Origin: Verrucomicrobiota bacterium
GTDB lineage: Bacteria; Verrucomicrobiota; Verrucomicrobiia; Limisphaerales; JAEYXS01
Assembly (NCBI GenBank): GCA_023431185.1
Contig: JAEYXS010000015.1
Span: 1-26,033, forward strand
Direction: 5' to 3'
DNA: 26,033 nt
Shown here: piece by piece, positions 1-8,067 of the stretch
Layout of the letters: each line of letters starts with the position of its first letter
How positions within the stretch are numbered: position 1 is the first letter of the stretch
Notes under the pieces: generated by a model
What the model saw: the letters and a program-made list of their open reading frames with translations, nothing else
The model's database searches: none
What the model was told of the DNA's origin: nothing
Program-made: the position numbers and the translations under genes

Positions 1-27
1 CCTTGTCCCCCTGCTAGTCTTTTCCCA

Positions 28-990
28 ATGAATTTCTTGGTCACTGGCGGTGCCGGCTTTATCGGCTCCCATGTTTGCGAACGCCTCTTGCAAGGCGGGC
101 ATGCCGTCTGGGCGTTTGATGAGCTGAACGATTTCTATTCTCCGGCCATCAAGCAGTCTGCCATCCGACATCTGCAATCCCTCGCCAAGCCCTTCACCTT
201 CGTCCAAGGCGACCTCACGGACAACGCCGCCGTGGAAGAAGTCTTCGCCAGCGCGCAGATCGATCAGGTCATCCACCTCGCCGCGCGTGCCGGTGTGCGC
301 CCGAGCTTGCAGGAGCCCGCGCTCTATCAACGCGTGAATGTGGAAGGCACCGTGAACCTCCTCGAAGCCGCGCGCAAACGGAAGGTGAAGAAGGTCACCA
401 TCGCCTCCTCCTCCTCCGTCTATGGCGTGAACGCCAAGGTGCCCTTCTCCGAGAGCGACCCCATTTTCTCCGCCATCTCCCCTTACGCCGCGAGCAAGCT
501 CGCCTGTGAAGCCCTCGGTCACGTGTATCATCACGTCTACGGCATGGATGTCATCATGCTGCGCTTCTTCACCGTGTATGGACCGCGCCAGCGCCCCGAT
601 CTCGCCATCCATAAATTCTGCCGCATGATCCATGAAGGCAAACCCATCCCCGTCTTCGGCGATGGCTCGACCGCGCGTGATTACACGTATGTGAACGACA
701 CGGTGGACGGCGTCCTCGCCTGCACCCAGAAGGAATTTGGCTTCGACATCTTCAACCTCGGCGAATCGCAAACGGTGCGTCTCGATTACCTCATCGAACT
801 CATCGAGAAGGCGCTCGGCAAGAAAGCGATCATTGACCGCCAGCCCATGCAGGCCGGTGACGTGCCCATCACCTATGCGGACATCTCCAAGGCCCGCGCG
901 AAGCTCGGCTACAATCCGCACATCAAGATCGAGGACGGCATCCCGCGCTTCGTCGAGTGGTTCCGCACGACGCTGGAGAAAACAGCATGA
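28..990 (+). CDS. NAD-dependent sugar-nucleotide epimerase (UDP-glucuronate 4-epimerase-like)
   Basis: A 320-residue extended short-chain dehydrogenase. The N-terminal GxxGxxG dinucleotide site is at residues 7-13 (GGAGFIG), followed by S14-H15. The serine run ending in SSSVYG (about 127-133) and the YxxxK pair Y153/K157 are the catalytic elements of this family. The stretch AGVRPSLQEP (about 88-97) resembles UDP-glucuronate 4-epimerases, so conversion of UDP-GlcA to UDP-GalA is the best guess; a UDP-glucose 4-epimerase or a related C4 epimerase is possible. It is a cytosolic enzyme supplying sugar nucleotides. It is the first visible gene of a six-gene glycan operon, and its stop overlaps the next start by 4 bases. 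Only 27 bases precede it in the window, with no clear ribosome binding site, so it may itself be coupled to a gene upstream of the window. Confidence 0.9.
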   Translation: MNFLVTGGAGFIGSHVCERLLQGGHAVWAFDELNDFYSPAIKQSAIRHLQSLAKPFTFVQGDLTDNAAVEEVFASAQIDQVIHLAARAGVRPSLQEPALYQRVNVEGTVNLLEAARKRKVKKVTIASSSSVYGVNAKVPFSESDPIFSAISPYAASKLACEALGHVYHHVYGMDVIMLRFFTVYGPRQRPDLAIHKFCRMIHEGKPIPVFGDGSTARDYTYVNDTVDGVLACTQKEFGFDIFNLGESQTVRLDYLIELIEKALGKKAIIDRQPMQAGDVPITYADISKARAKLGYNPHIKIEDGIPRFVEWFRTTLEKTA

Positions 991-2120
991 GTCCCGCCGT
1001 TCAACTCTTGCGCGACCTGGTGGCGCTCCCGAGCGTCAACCCGGAGTTGTTGCCTGCCGGCGATCCGCGCGCGGGCGAGCATCGCGTGGCAGATTTTCTA
1101 GTGGCTACGGCGGCGAAAGCTGGTTTGACCGTCGAGACACAGGAAGTTTTCTCTGGCCGCTCCAATGTCTTCGCGCGCCTCACGCCTGCCGGCAAGGTGA
1201 AGCACCGCGTCATCCTTGCCCCACACATGGACACCGTGGGCGGTGATAATCTCGACACCCTCTTAGCGCCCGAGATCCGCAATGGCCGCCTCTACGGTCG
1301 CGGTGCCTGCGATACGAAAGGCTGCGTCGCCGCCATGCTCACCGCCGTACTGGACACCGCGCGCAGTGCACAACGTCCACAAGATACGGAAATCGTCTTC
1401 ATCGGCATGGTGGATGAAGAAGTGAACCAGGCCGGCTCCCGCGCTGTCGCCGCTTCCGGACTGAAAGCAGATCTGGCCATTGTCGGCGAACCGACGCAAC
1501 TGCAGGTCATCCACGCGCATAAGGGCAATGTCTGGCTCTGGCTGGAAACCAAGGGCAAGGCCGCGCATGGCGCGCGCCCTGAACTCGGCGAAAACGCCAT
1601 CCACAAAATGGCGAAAGTGGTGGACCTGCTGGAGACGAAATACCGGAAACAGCTCAAGAAGCGTAAGCATCCCCTGCTCGGCCACGGCACCATCAATGTC
1701 GGCTCAATCCGTGGCGGTTTTCAGGCGAACATCGTGCCTGCACAATGCACCATCTCCATCGACCGCCGCACGCTCCCCGGTGAAACCGAAGCCAGCGTAC
1801 GTCGTGAATTGGCAGCGTTCTTCAAAGCGAACGGCGTCCAAGTACGTTTGGATAAAGGCAAGGGTGTCCCTTGTCTCGCTCTCGAGACCAGCCCCAAGCT
1901 GCCGCTCGTTCAATCGCTGATGGAGCTGAACAAGCAGACCAAGCCCCTCGGCGTGGATTATTTCTGCGACGCGGCTGTGCTCGCATCAGGTGGCACACCG
2001 AGCGTAGTGTTCGGCCCCGGCGATATCGCCCAGGCGCACACGGGCGATGAGTGGATTTCCCTGTCCTCGCTGGAGCGCGGCACGGCTCTGTTGACGCGAT
2101 TCTTGAAATCCCTGCCATGA
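987..2120 (+). CDS. M20-family metallohydrolase (ArgE/DapE/CPG2-like deacylase)
   Basis: A 377-residue protein of the M20 dizinc peptidase/deacylase family. The expected ligands and catalytic residues are all visible: H80 and D82 in the HMDTV motif, bridging D109 in GRGACDTKG, E144-E145 in the DEE motif, E168 in VGEP, and H351 in QAHTGDE near the C-terminus. H194 in the lid domain (AAHGARPE) also matches the family. It should hydrolyse an N-acyl or peptide bond in the cytosol; no signal peptide is seen. An in-frame start exists at 957 but lies inside the epimerase gene. ATG at 987 is preferred because it forms the same ATGA overlap seen at every other junction of this operon. The substrate is unknown. 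Acetylornithine deacetylase is the closest textbook role, but the location among glycosyltransferases suggests an N-acetylated sugar or precursor instead (inference). Confidence 0.88.
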   Translation: MSPAVQLLRDLVALPSVNPELLPAGDPRAGEHRVADFLVATAAKAGLTVETQEVFSGRSNVFARLTPAGKVKHRVILAPHMDTVGGDNLDTLLAPEIRNGRLYGRGACDTKGCVAAMLTAVLDTARSAQRPQDTEIVFIGMVDEEVNQAGSRAVAASGLKADLAIVGEPTQLQVIHAHKGNVWLWLETKGKAAHGARPELGENAIHKMAKVVDLLETKYRKQLKKRKHPLLGHGTINVGSIRGGFQANIVPAQCTISIDRRTLPGETEASVRRELAAFFKANGVQVRLDKGKGVPCLALETSPKLPLVQSLMELNKQTKPLGVDYFCDAAVLASGGTPSVVFGPGDIAQAHTGDEWISLSSLERGTALLTRFLKSLP

Positions 2121-3070
2121 GCGAGGTCTTGCCCCTGGTCACCATCGTCGTTGCCGCCCGTCCGGGTGACAGCGAGGTGCCATCCATCCAGGCCGCGCAA
2201 AAGTTTGATTACCCGAAAGACCGGTTGGAGATCATCGTGGCCCGCGGCAAGCAGCCCGCCATCCAGCGCAACCGCGCAGTGAAAGAGGCCAAGGGCGAAC
2301 TCATCTACTTTCTCGACGACGACTCCATCGCCCCCGCAGACAATGTAAAACGCGGCGTAGAGCATTTCGTCAAGCATCCGAAAGCCGCCTTGCTCGGCGG
2401 TCCCAATGTTTGCCCAAAAGATGCGCCTGATCTCGAGCAAGCCTTCGCACAAGTGATGGCCAGCTTCCTCGCTTTCGGCCCCAGCCGCGCCCGCTACGCT
2501 TCCATCGGCCAACTTCGCGCCAGCTCGGAGAAAGAACTCATCCTCTGCAACATGATGATGCGAAAGGAGCAATTCCTGGCGGCGGGCGGCTTCAATGAAG
2601 CCCTCTACCCGAACGAAGAGAACGCGCTGATGGACAGCTTGCAAAAGGAAGGCTTCACCCTGCTTTACGATCCGGCCTTCCTCGTCGAGCGGCGCCCCCG
2701 GCGTGATCTCAAGTCCTTTGCCAAGATGCTCATGACTTACGGTCGTGGTCGCGCCGAGCAGTTCCGGGTAAACCCGACCTTGGGCAGCGCACCGAATTTC
2801 GTCCCCCCACTGTTTTGTGTCTATCTGCTCGCCCTGCCCTTTTTGCCCAAGTTGTTCTGGTGGCCTTTATTTGCTTACTTTCTCGCCGTGTTCGGGCAAA
2901 CCTTGGCCCTGCCGCGCGGCCTCGAGTTTTTCTGGCCGGTGGCACCGTTGATCATGTTGTCGCACATTTGTTATGGATTCGGTTTCTGGAAAGGGTTGAT
3001 GACCCGTCTGAAGACCAAGGCTGAACAGGCGGCCGTGGAAGTGACCCTGGAAAAAATCTCCCCTGCATGA
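2117..3070 (+). CDS. GT2-type glycosyltransferase with C-terminal membrane segments
   Basis: A 317-residue protein. The N-terminal half has a GT-A fold signature: strand LVTIVVAAR, a Q-x3-RN region (about 47-53) and the metal/nucleotide-binding FLDDDS (about 65-70, DDD at 67-69). The C-terminal third is hydrophobic, with two or three probable membrane helices (about residues 233-300), so the enzyme should sit on the inner membrane facing the cytosol. It probably adds a sugar to a lipid-linked or LPS acceptor. ATG at 2117 overlaps the stop of the M20 gene as ATGA; a longer in-frame start at 2051 lies inside that gene and is unlikely. It is followed by a flippase-like gene with the same 4-base overlap. 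Donor and acceptor cannot be read from the sequence. Confidence 0.85.
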   Translation: MSEVLPLVTIVVAARPGDSEVPSIQAAQKFDYPKDRLEIIVARGKQPAIQRNRAVKEAKGELIYFLDDDSIAPADNVKRGVEHFVKHPKAALLGGPNVCPKDAPDLEQAFAQVMASFLAFGPSRARYASIGQLRASSEKELILCNMMMRKEQFLAAGGFNEALYPNEENALMDSLQKEGFTLLYDPAFLVERRPRRDLKSFAKMLMTYGRGRAEQFRVNPTLGSAPNFVPPLFCVYLLALPFLPKLFWWPLFAYFLAVFGQTLALPRGLEFFWPVAPLIMLSHICYGFGFWKGLMTRLKTKAEQAAVEVTLEKISPA

Positions 3071-4359
3071 GCAACGCCGAATCCAAAGCCTCATTTTTCC
3101 GCCAGAGCGGCTGGATGGTGATATCCACCGTGCTGATGGGTGGTTGCATGATGCTGGTCCATTCCGTCACCGCCCCCCCCCGCTTGCTGGCTGAGGAATA
3201 CGAGGTCTTCGCTGCGATGCTGAAGCTGCAATTGCTCTGCGCCATCCCGGCCGCCGCCTTGCAGACCGTCTTTGCCCAGCACGCGGCCGCCGCCATCACC
3301 GAGGAAAGCACCCGGCAATTACGCAGTTCCGTCCGCAGCATCTCGGCCGGCATCCTGACCATCTGGCTGTTATTGGTCTTGGCACTGACGATGTTCAGCG
3401 GGCCGGTGATGACGGCTTTCAAAATCACCAATCCGCTCACCCTCTATCTGACCGCCGGACTGGCGCTGACTCAACTTTGGCTGTCCGTTGTGCGCGGCAC
3501 TTTGCAGGGCCGGCAAAACTTTTTCGGTCTGGGCTGGACGATGATTTTGGATGGCTTCATCCGCATCACCGCCCTGATCGCCGTGGTGCTGGTCTTCAAA
3601 GGACAGGCAGCCGGCGCCATGGGCGCAGCGGTCATCGGCCAAGCTATTGCCTTGGGTTTTGGGATGTATTGGATCCGCGATGTCATCGCGGGAGCCGGCA
3701 CCCCGTTTGGCTGGCGCAAGTGGTTGCTCGAACTCATGCCGCTCATGGGCGGCTCCGGAGCCGTCATCTTGTTGTCCGCTTTTGATGTTCCCTTCGTCCA
3801 GGCCACCTTCGAGGCGGGTCAGACCAAGCTCTATCAAGCCGGTCAGAACATCGGGTTTGCCCTCTTTCAATTCACCGCTCCTCTGGCCATCGTGATGTTC
3901 CCCAAGATAGTGCAAAGCGTCGCCAAGGCCGAGCGATCGGACGCGTTGCGCCTCACCCTCCTGTCCACCGCCATCATGGGCGGGCTGGCAGCGGTCGCCA
4001 GCACGCTGGTCCCGCAACTGCCCTTACGTGTGCTCTATTTCAAAAGCCCGAACATGTGGCTGGCCGAGCCATTGGTCCCTAGCTTTGCCTGGTGTATGCT
4101 GTTGCTGACCATGGCTAACGTCGTCGTAGGCGGCCTTTTGGCCCGCAAACAATACGCTTTCATCCCCTGGCTGATGCTGCTTGCTGCGGCCTACGTATAT
4201 TCCATGATTATGCTCCGTCCATGGTTACCGCAGTTGGAACCTTTCGAGGCGTACCGTATTATCATCCGCACACTGACCGCATTTAATGGTGCCGGACTGA
4301 TCATCGCCTGCTGGTTTGCCTGGGGGCGCAAGGTTTCGCCGGCTCCTGCCAAATCATGA
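3067..4359 (+). CDS. Polysaccharide flippase-like polytopic membrane protein (Wzx/MATE superfamily)
   Basis: A 430-residue, almost wholly hydrophobic protein with about twelve predicted transmembrane helices and short loops, the size and layout of Wzx-type O-antigen flippases and related MOP-superfamily exporters. No short diagnostic motif identifies the family, so the call rests on topology plus position between glycosyltransferase genes. It would move an undecaprenyl-linked glycan across the inner membrane. Both ends are ATGA overlaps (3067-3070 and 4356-4359), suggesting translational coupling. Codons 36-39 contain an uninterrupted run of nine C residues at 3173-3181, where slippage could switch the gene off. 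Confidence 0.78.
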   Translation: MSNAESKASFFRQSGWMVISTVLMGGCMMLVHSVTAPPRLLAEEYEVFAAMLKLQLLCAIPAAALQTVFAQHAAAAITEESTRQLRSSVRSISAGILTIWLLLVLALTMFSGPVMTAFKITNPLTLYLTAGLALTQLWLSVVRGTLQGRQNFFGLGWTMILDGFIRITALIAVVLVFKGQAAGAMGAAVIGQAIALGFGMYWIRDVIAGAGTPFGWRKWLLELMPLMGGSGAVILLSAFDVPFVQATFEAGQTKLYQAGQNIGFALFQFTAPLAIVMFPKIVQSVAKAERSDALRLTLLSTAIMGGLAAVASTLVPQLPLRVLYFKSPNMWLAEPLVPSFAWCMLLLTMANVVVGGLLARKQYAFIPWLMLLAAAYVYSMIMLRPWLPQLEPFEAYRIIIRTLTAFNGAGLIIACWFAWGRKVSPAPAKS

Positions 4360-5546
4360 AATTGGCGCTCATACGCCGCCGCTTTGCTGCTACGGGCGGG
4401 GCGGAACTCTATCTGCAGCGTTTGCTTGATGCCCTCGTCGCCGGAGGGCATGAGGTACATCTGTTCGCCGAGGCTTGGGAAGCCCCACCGAAGGGTGTGC
4501 AGTTCCACGCCGTGGCTGTGAAAGGTTCCCGCGCAGAACGGCCCCTGAACTTCGCCCGGAGGGTGGATGAAATGCTGGGCGTTGCCAAGTTCGACTGCGT
4601 GTTCAGCCTGGAGCGCACCCTAAAGCAAGACGTCTATCGCGCTGGTGATGGTTTGCATCGCGAATGGCTGGTGGCCCGGAGAAAGTATGCGCCGTGGTGG
4701 CAGCGCCCCTTCATCGGCCTGGGCGGTTTTCACCGTAACATGCTGGAGCTGGAAGCCCGCACCATGGACCCCGCGAATACCGGCCGCATCATCGTGAACT
4801 CCAACATGGTGGAGCGGGAGATCCTGCAGCACTTCAACTTCCCTGCGGCCCGCATCCATCTCGTCCGCAACGGCATTGAAGTGGACCGCTTCCAGAACGC
4901 CCGCCGCACCGAAGCACGCCAGCAATTCGGCTTAGACAAGAACGATTTCGTCTGCCTCTTCGTCGGCTCCGGACAGGAACGCAAAGGATTGAAACATGTG
5001 TTGCGCACCACGGCCGCCGTGGAAGAGGTGCGCGAATCTTTGCAGGACATGCAAGCCGAGCACTTGGCCGCCGAGCGCCTGCATGGCAGTGACTGGCAGA
5101 TCGATTTGCCGCCGAAACTGGCCCCCGCCCGCCCGCTCAAAACCCTGGTGGTCGGCAAACTCAAACGCCCCTCCGGATCCTGGCCCAATGCGATCTTCGC
5201 CGGACCGCGCCAGGATGTGGAGAACGCCTACGCCGCCGCCGACCTCTTCCTGTTCCTGCCCATCTACGAACCGTCGGCCAACGTGGTCTGTGAAGCCTTG
5301 GCCTCCGGATTGCCGGTCATCACCAGCGCCTGCAATGGGGCGGCCGAGTTGATTGAGCAACGGGTCAATGGCAGTGTCATCCAGCGGCCCGACGATATCT
5401 CCGCCGCCCTGATGGAGACATTGTATTGGATGTCCGTCCGGCATCATCACCTGGCGACGACGAACCTGACCCAGCTCGCGCTGGAACGGAACGTGGCGGA
5501 GACCATGACCATTCTCGAGCGGGCGGCCGCGGACAAACAGAAATGA
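4356..5546 (+). CDS. GT4-family glycosyltransferase (WaaG-like)
   Basis: A 396-residue GT-B glycosyltransferase. The N-terminal half has the acceptor-side start (RFAATGGAELYLQRL, about 9-23) and the DVYRAGDG segment resembling WaaG (RfaG), the LPS core glucosyltransferase. The C-terminal half carries LFVGSGQERKG (about 201-211) and the donor-site E-x7-E pair E305/E313, followed by ASGLPVITS. The stretch between residues 220 and 262 is longer than in WaaG as I recall it, while the helix expected after VVGK (about 265-268) seems shortened; this may be an insertion plus a deletion. The protein is cytosolic or peripheral. The start forms an ATGA overlap with the flippase gene. The role is probably core or repeat-unit sugar addition. 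Confidence 0.86.
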   Translation: MKLALIRRRFAATGGAELYLQRLLDALVAGGHEVHLFAEAWEAPPKGVQFHAVAVKGSRAERPLNFARRVDEMLGVAKFDCVFSLERTLKQDVYRAGDGLHREWLVARRKYAPWWQRPFIGLGGFHRNMLELEARTMDPANTGRIIVNSNMVEREILQHFNFPAARIHLVRNGIEVDRFQNARRTEARQQFGLDKNDFVCLFVGSGQERKGLKHVLRTTAAVEEVRESLQDMQAEHLAAERLHGSDWQIDLPPKLAPARPLKTLVVGKLKRPSGSWPNAIFAGPRQDVENAYAAADLFLFLPIYEPSANVVCEALASGLPVITSACNGAAELIEQRVNGSVIQRPDDISAALMETLYWMSVRHHHLATTNLTQLALERNVAETMTILERAAADKQK

Positions 5547-6298
5547 AGACCTCCTTCTGCCTCATCACGCTCAATGAGCAGGAAAACCTGGCGCGCTGCT
5601 TGCAAAGCTGCGCGGACTTGGCGGATGAGATCGTGATCGTCGACTCCGGCAGTACGGACGGCACTCAAGACATCGCCCGCCAGTTCAAAGCACGCTGGCA
5701 GCATCAAGACTGGCTGGGTTATGTCGGCCAGAAGAATGTGGTCCTCTCTCTCGCGCAGCATGAATGGGTCTTCAGTCTCGATGCGGATGAAGAGCTTTCA
5801 CCCCAGTTGCGCGCCGAGATCCGAGCGCTCAAGCAAGCGGACATCTCCAATGATGTGAGCGGCTACAGCCTGCCCCGCTGTGTGCTCTATGAAGGCAAGT
5901 GGATCCGTCATGGGGACTGGTATCCTGACCGCCTCACCCGGCTGTTCCGTCGGACTCGCGCCCGTTTTGCCGGAGGCCGGGTGCATGAACGGCTGGAGAT
6001 CGAGGGGCAGATCATCCCCTTGGCTGGCGACCTTCACCATTACTCGTTCAAAAACGCCGTGGACCACTGGCAACGTTGCGAGAAATATGCCCGTCTATGG
6101 GCGGAGACCCAGGCGGAAGCCGGGCGCAGGGCCAATTTTATTTCCCCCTACAGTCATGCCGCCTTCCGGTGGTTTCGTGGTTTTATCTTGCGCCGTGGTT
6201 TTCTGGATGGACGCCAAGGCTGGCAGATCGCCAACTACTGCGCCCGTGAGGTCCACCGGAAGTACCAAATCCTGCGTGAGCTGAGTTCATCCAAGTAA
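5543..6298 (+). CDS. GT2-family glycosyltransferase (WaaE/KdtX-like)
   Basis: A 251-residue GT-A glycosyltransferase. The N-terminus reads as a classic GT2 (CLITLNEQENLARCL, about 6-20; DEIVIVDSGSTDGT, about 28-41) with the DxD-like motif SLDADEE at about 78-84. The middle (YPDRLTRLFRR, then GGRVHERL) matches the WaaE/KdtX group of LPS inner-core beta-1,4-glucosyltransferases. There is no membrane segment. An in-frame start at 5426 lies inside the GT4 gene; ATG at 5543 is chosen because it repeats the ATGA overlap of the operon. This is the last gene of the run, and no terminator hairpin is evident directly after it. Confidence 0.87.
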   Translation: MKTSFCLITLNEQENLARCLQSCADLADEIVIVDSGSTDGTQDIARQFKARWQHQDWLGYVGQKNVVLSLAQHEWVFSLDADEELSPQLRAEIRALKQADISNDVSGYSLPRCVLYEGKWIRHGDWYPDRLTRLFRRTRARFAGGRVHERLEIEGQIIPLAGDLHHYSFKNAVDHWQRCEKYARLWAETQAEAGRRANFISPYSHAAFRWFRGFILRRGFLDGRQGWQIANYCAREVHRKYQILRELSSSK

Positions 6299-6520
6299 CC
6301 CTCTTGGGCGTCAGAAAATTACTACGTAAACGTACGGATTCTCACTAACCGCCCTTGAGCCTGACACCTGAACAGCTTAGGCTCTATCATTCCGAGTCTA
6401 CGCAACTCCTTGCTTGTCAGCAAATTGCGGATCTGCCCCAGCCAAGGGCATGCGATTGCTGAGCACATCGGAGCGGATGTAACCCGAACCGGGTAACAAG
6501 CGTCTGACCGTTTAAGCAGT

Positions 6521-6610
6521 AAGTCGTAACCAGTCGTAAAGCCGGGGGGAGCAATCCTTCCGGCAGACGTAACAAAAAGTAGTAAAGTCGTATGAAGTAC
6601 CAGTCGTATC
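6521..6610 (+). repeat. Five copies of a degenerate 10-mer around the pseudopilin start
   Basis: The unit can be written [AC]AG[TA]CGTA[AT]N. Copies lie at 6521-6530, 6531-6540 (a direct tandem), 6564-6573, 6585-6594 (overlapping the start codon) and 6601-6610 (inside the reading frame). Four share the exact heptamer AGTCGTA. They flank the hairpin at 6541-6564. They could be binding sites for a DNA- or RNA-binding regulator; no known operator was recognised. Confidence 0.6.
6541..6564 (+). promoter_or_regulatory. 10-bp hairpin with GCAA (GNRA) tetraloop in the pseudopilin leader
   Basis: The arms 6541-6550 and 6555-6564 pair over ten positions, eight Watson-Crick and two G-U, closing on the loop GCAA at 6551-6554. 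No T-run follows, so it is not an intrinsic terminator. It ends 27 bases before the pseudopilin ATG. A GNRA loop often docks into a receptor, so it could be part of a cis-regulatory RNA. I could not fit the c-di-GMP (GEMM) consensus. A further small inverted repeat (ACCCG/CGGGT) sits upstream at 6482-6494. Confidence 0.55.
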
Positions 6611-7539
6611 GTCAGCCCCGCCTTTCCTGGCAGGGATTCACCCTCATTGAGCTTTTGGTGGTGATCGCCATTATCGCCATCTTGGCCGGCATGCTCCTGC
6701 CTGCACTGGCGAAAGCCAAAGCCAAGGCCATCTCCACCCAGTGCTTGAACGGCCTGAAACAGATGGGCACTGCCAATGCCATGTACACCTCGGACAATGC
6801 CGACAAACTTCCCTATGCCCGGCTGCGTTTCAAATACGGTTCGGAGATGACTTGGGATGATTTGCTGAACGGCTATCTGGGCGGCAGCCTGAGCGAAAAC
6901 GACCTCTGGTCCGGCCCCTACACCGGCAACGCCAAGGTCAAAGTCCTCGTCTGCCCGCAAGACAAGAGCCCGGCACCGACTTGGTACACCTCGGCCAACA
7001 AGAACAAGCGCTCCTATGCCATGCCCCGTTATATCCAGGGTAACAGCGCAGCGACCACGGTCCCTTGGCCGCCTTCACCCAGCGCCCAGACCGGCGTCGG
7101 CCTGAGCTGGAACTTCGGCAACGGCGGCGCCACTTCCTCGGACAACCCTTGGAACACCATGGATCCCGTACCCAGCAGTTACTCGAACTCAACTCCGCTG
7201 CAGATTCCGCGCCGTCAATACAGTATATACAGCGCGATGCTGCGGGACAGCTCGGAAACCATCCTGATCACCGAACGCATTCATGTAAGCAACATGATGG
7301 GCCATCCGGATGAAGCCCGCATTGATGCCGCCAATGGTCATATTCAGAGCGGCACGGTGGCGGCAGCCGGTGGTGACTACACGTATCCGAACGCGGCGGA
7401 CTTCCATCCCAACGGTTCTTGGAACTATCTGATGGGCGATGGTCACGTGGAGTTCATGTCGCCGTTGAAAACGTTGGGCTCGACCAATATCGACTCCTCC
7501 AAACGCACCGGCATGTGGACCATCCTGCCCAACGACTAA
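6592..7539 (+). CDS. Type II secretion/prepilin-like protein with class III signal and H-x10-DG motif
   Basis: A 315-residue protein. The N-terminal region has a prepilin peptidase site: cleavage after G15, then F16 and E20 at the +5 position, followed by a long hydrophobic helix (about 21-40). The remainder resembles the DUF1559-like pseudopilins abundant in Verrucomicrobiota and Planctomycetota. Near the C-terminus H272 is separated by ten residues from D283-G284, a close relative of the H-x9-DG motif of those families. After processing it would be an inner-membrane-anchored, periplasmic or pilus-assembled subunit; its cargo or partner is unknown and no other secretion genes are nearby. ATG at 6592 is the first start giving a normal leader, though the ribosome binding site is weak. 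The upstream leader carries a hairpin and repeats. Confidence 0.85.
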   Translation: MKYQSYRQPRLSWQGFTLIELLVVIAIIAILAGMLLPALAKAKAKAISTQCLNGLKQMGTANAMYTSDNADKLPYARLRFKYGSEMTWDDLLNGYLGGSLSENDLWSGPYTGNAKVKVLVCPQDKSPAPTWYTSANKNKRSYAMPRYIQGNSAATTVPWPPSPSAQTGVGLSWNFGNGGATSSDNPWNTMDPVPSSYSNSTPLQIPRRQYSIYSAMLRDSSETILITERIHVSNMMGHPDEARIDAANGHIQSGTVAAAGGDYTYPNAADFHPNGSWNYLMGDGHVEFMSPLKTLGSTNIDSSKRTGMWTILPND

Positions 7540-7558
7540 ACCATCACCTCACAAGCTT

Positions 7559-7975
7559 ATGCGTAACACATTTTTGATGACGCTCGCGGCTGGTGGATTG
7601 CTCGTAGGCTGCGGCGGTGAACCGGAAGCTCCGGTAATCGCCCCCGCTCCCCCGGCACAGAGCGTGGATATCACCCAGCCAGCCGCTCCGGTTGTGGCCG
7701 CACCTGAATCAGTGGCCCCACCCGCCGCAGCGCCGGTGACCGAACTCACCGACAGCGAGCCGCTGGGTGGCAAAGGCCGGCCGCTCACCGAACAGGAAGT
7801 CATGCTGATCAATTACGGCGTCTCCATGTTCAAGGAAGAGAAAGGCCGGTTCCCGGCGACGTTGCAGGAAGCGGTGACCACCCGGCACATCACCCGCCTG
7901 CCGCAGTTGCCGACGGGCGAAAAATTCGTTTACGACGCCACGACTGGCTCCGTCAAAGTGGAAACGACCAACTGA
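7559..7975 (+). CDS. Small lipoprotein with pseudopilin-like C-terminal segment
   Basis: A 138-residue protein. The N-terminus is a lipoprotein signal: charged start, hydrophobic core and lipobox LVGC with C18 as the lipidated residue. Residues 19-60 are a Pro/Ala/Val-rich linker. The C-terminal part (about 75-138) has the pattern Y-x4-F-x-E-E-K-G-R-F-P followed by LPQLPTG and FVYD. That pattern recalls the globular end of GspG-type pseudopilins (length and Pro spacing only, an inference). The gene starts 19 bases after the pseudopilin stop and ends before a strong terminator, so the two are probably cotranscribed and may act together in the envelope. No known family could be named with certainty. 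Confidence 0.75.
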   Translation: MRNTFLMTLAAGGLLVGCGGEPEAPVIAPAPPAQSVDITQPAAPVVAAPESVAPPAAAPVTELTDSEPLGGKGRPLTEQEVMLINYGVSMFKEEKGRFPATLQEAVTTRHITRLPQLPTGEKFVYDATTGSVKVETTN

Positions 7976-7988
7976 AAATACTGCTGAT

Positions 7989-8020
7989 AACCCCTCTGCT
8001 CTCAAAGCAGAGGGGTTTTT
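7989..8020 (+). terminator. Rho-independent terminator after the lipoprotein gene
   Basis: A perfect 11-bp stem (7989-7999 with 8007-8017) closes on a 7-base loop, and the T-run continues to 8020. It lies 14 bases after the lipoprotein stop and ends plus-strand transcription before the converging minus-strand operon. Confidence 0.93.
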
Positions 8021-8067
8021 GCTGTACAGGTCAGGCGGATGCGGGTCTCGCTGCAAGGTTGATAAAT

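Noticed and set aside
6482..6591. c-di-GMP (GEMM) riboswitch before the pseudopilin gene
   Set aside because: A tetraloop hairpin and a GTAAAGCC stretch are present, but the conserved GEMM core and the paired second domain could not be found by eye. It is kept only as an unassigned structured leader.
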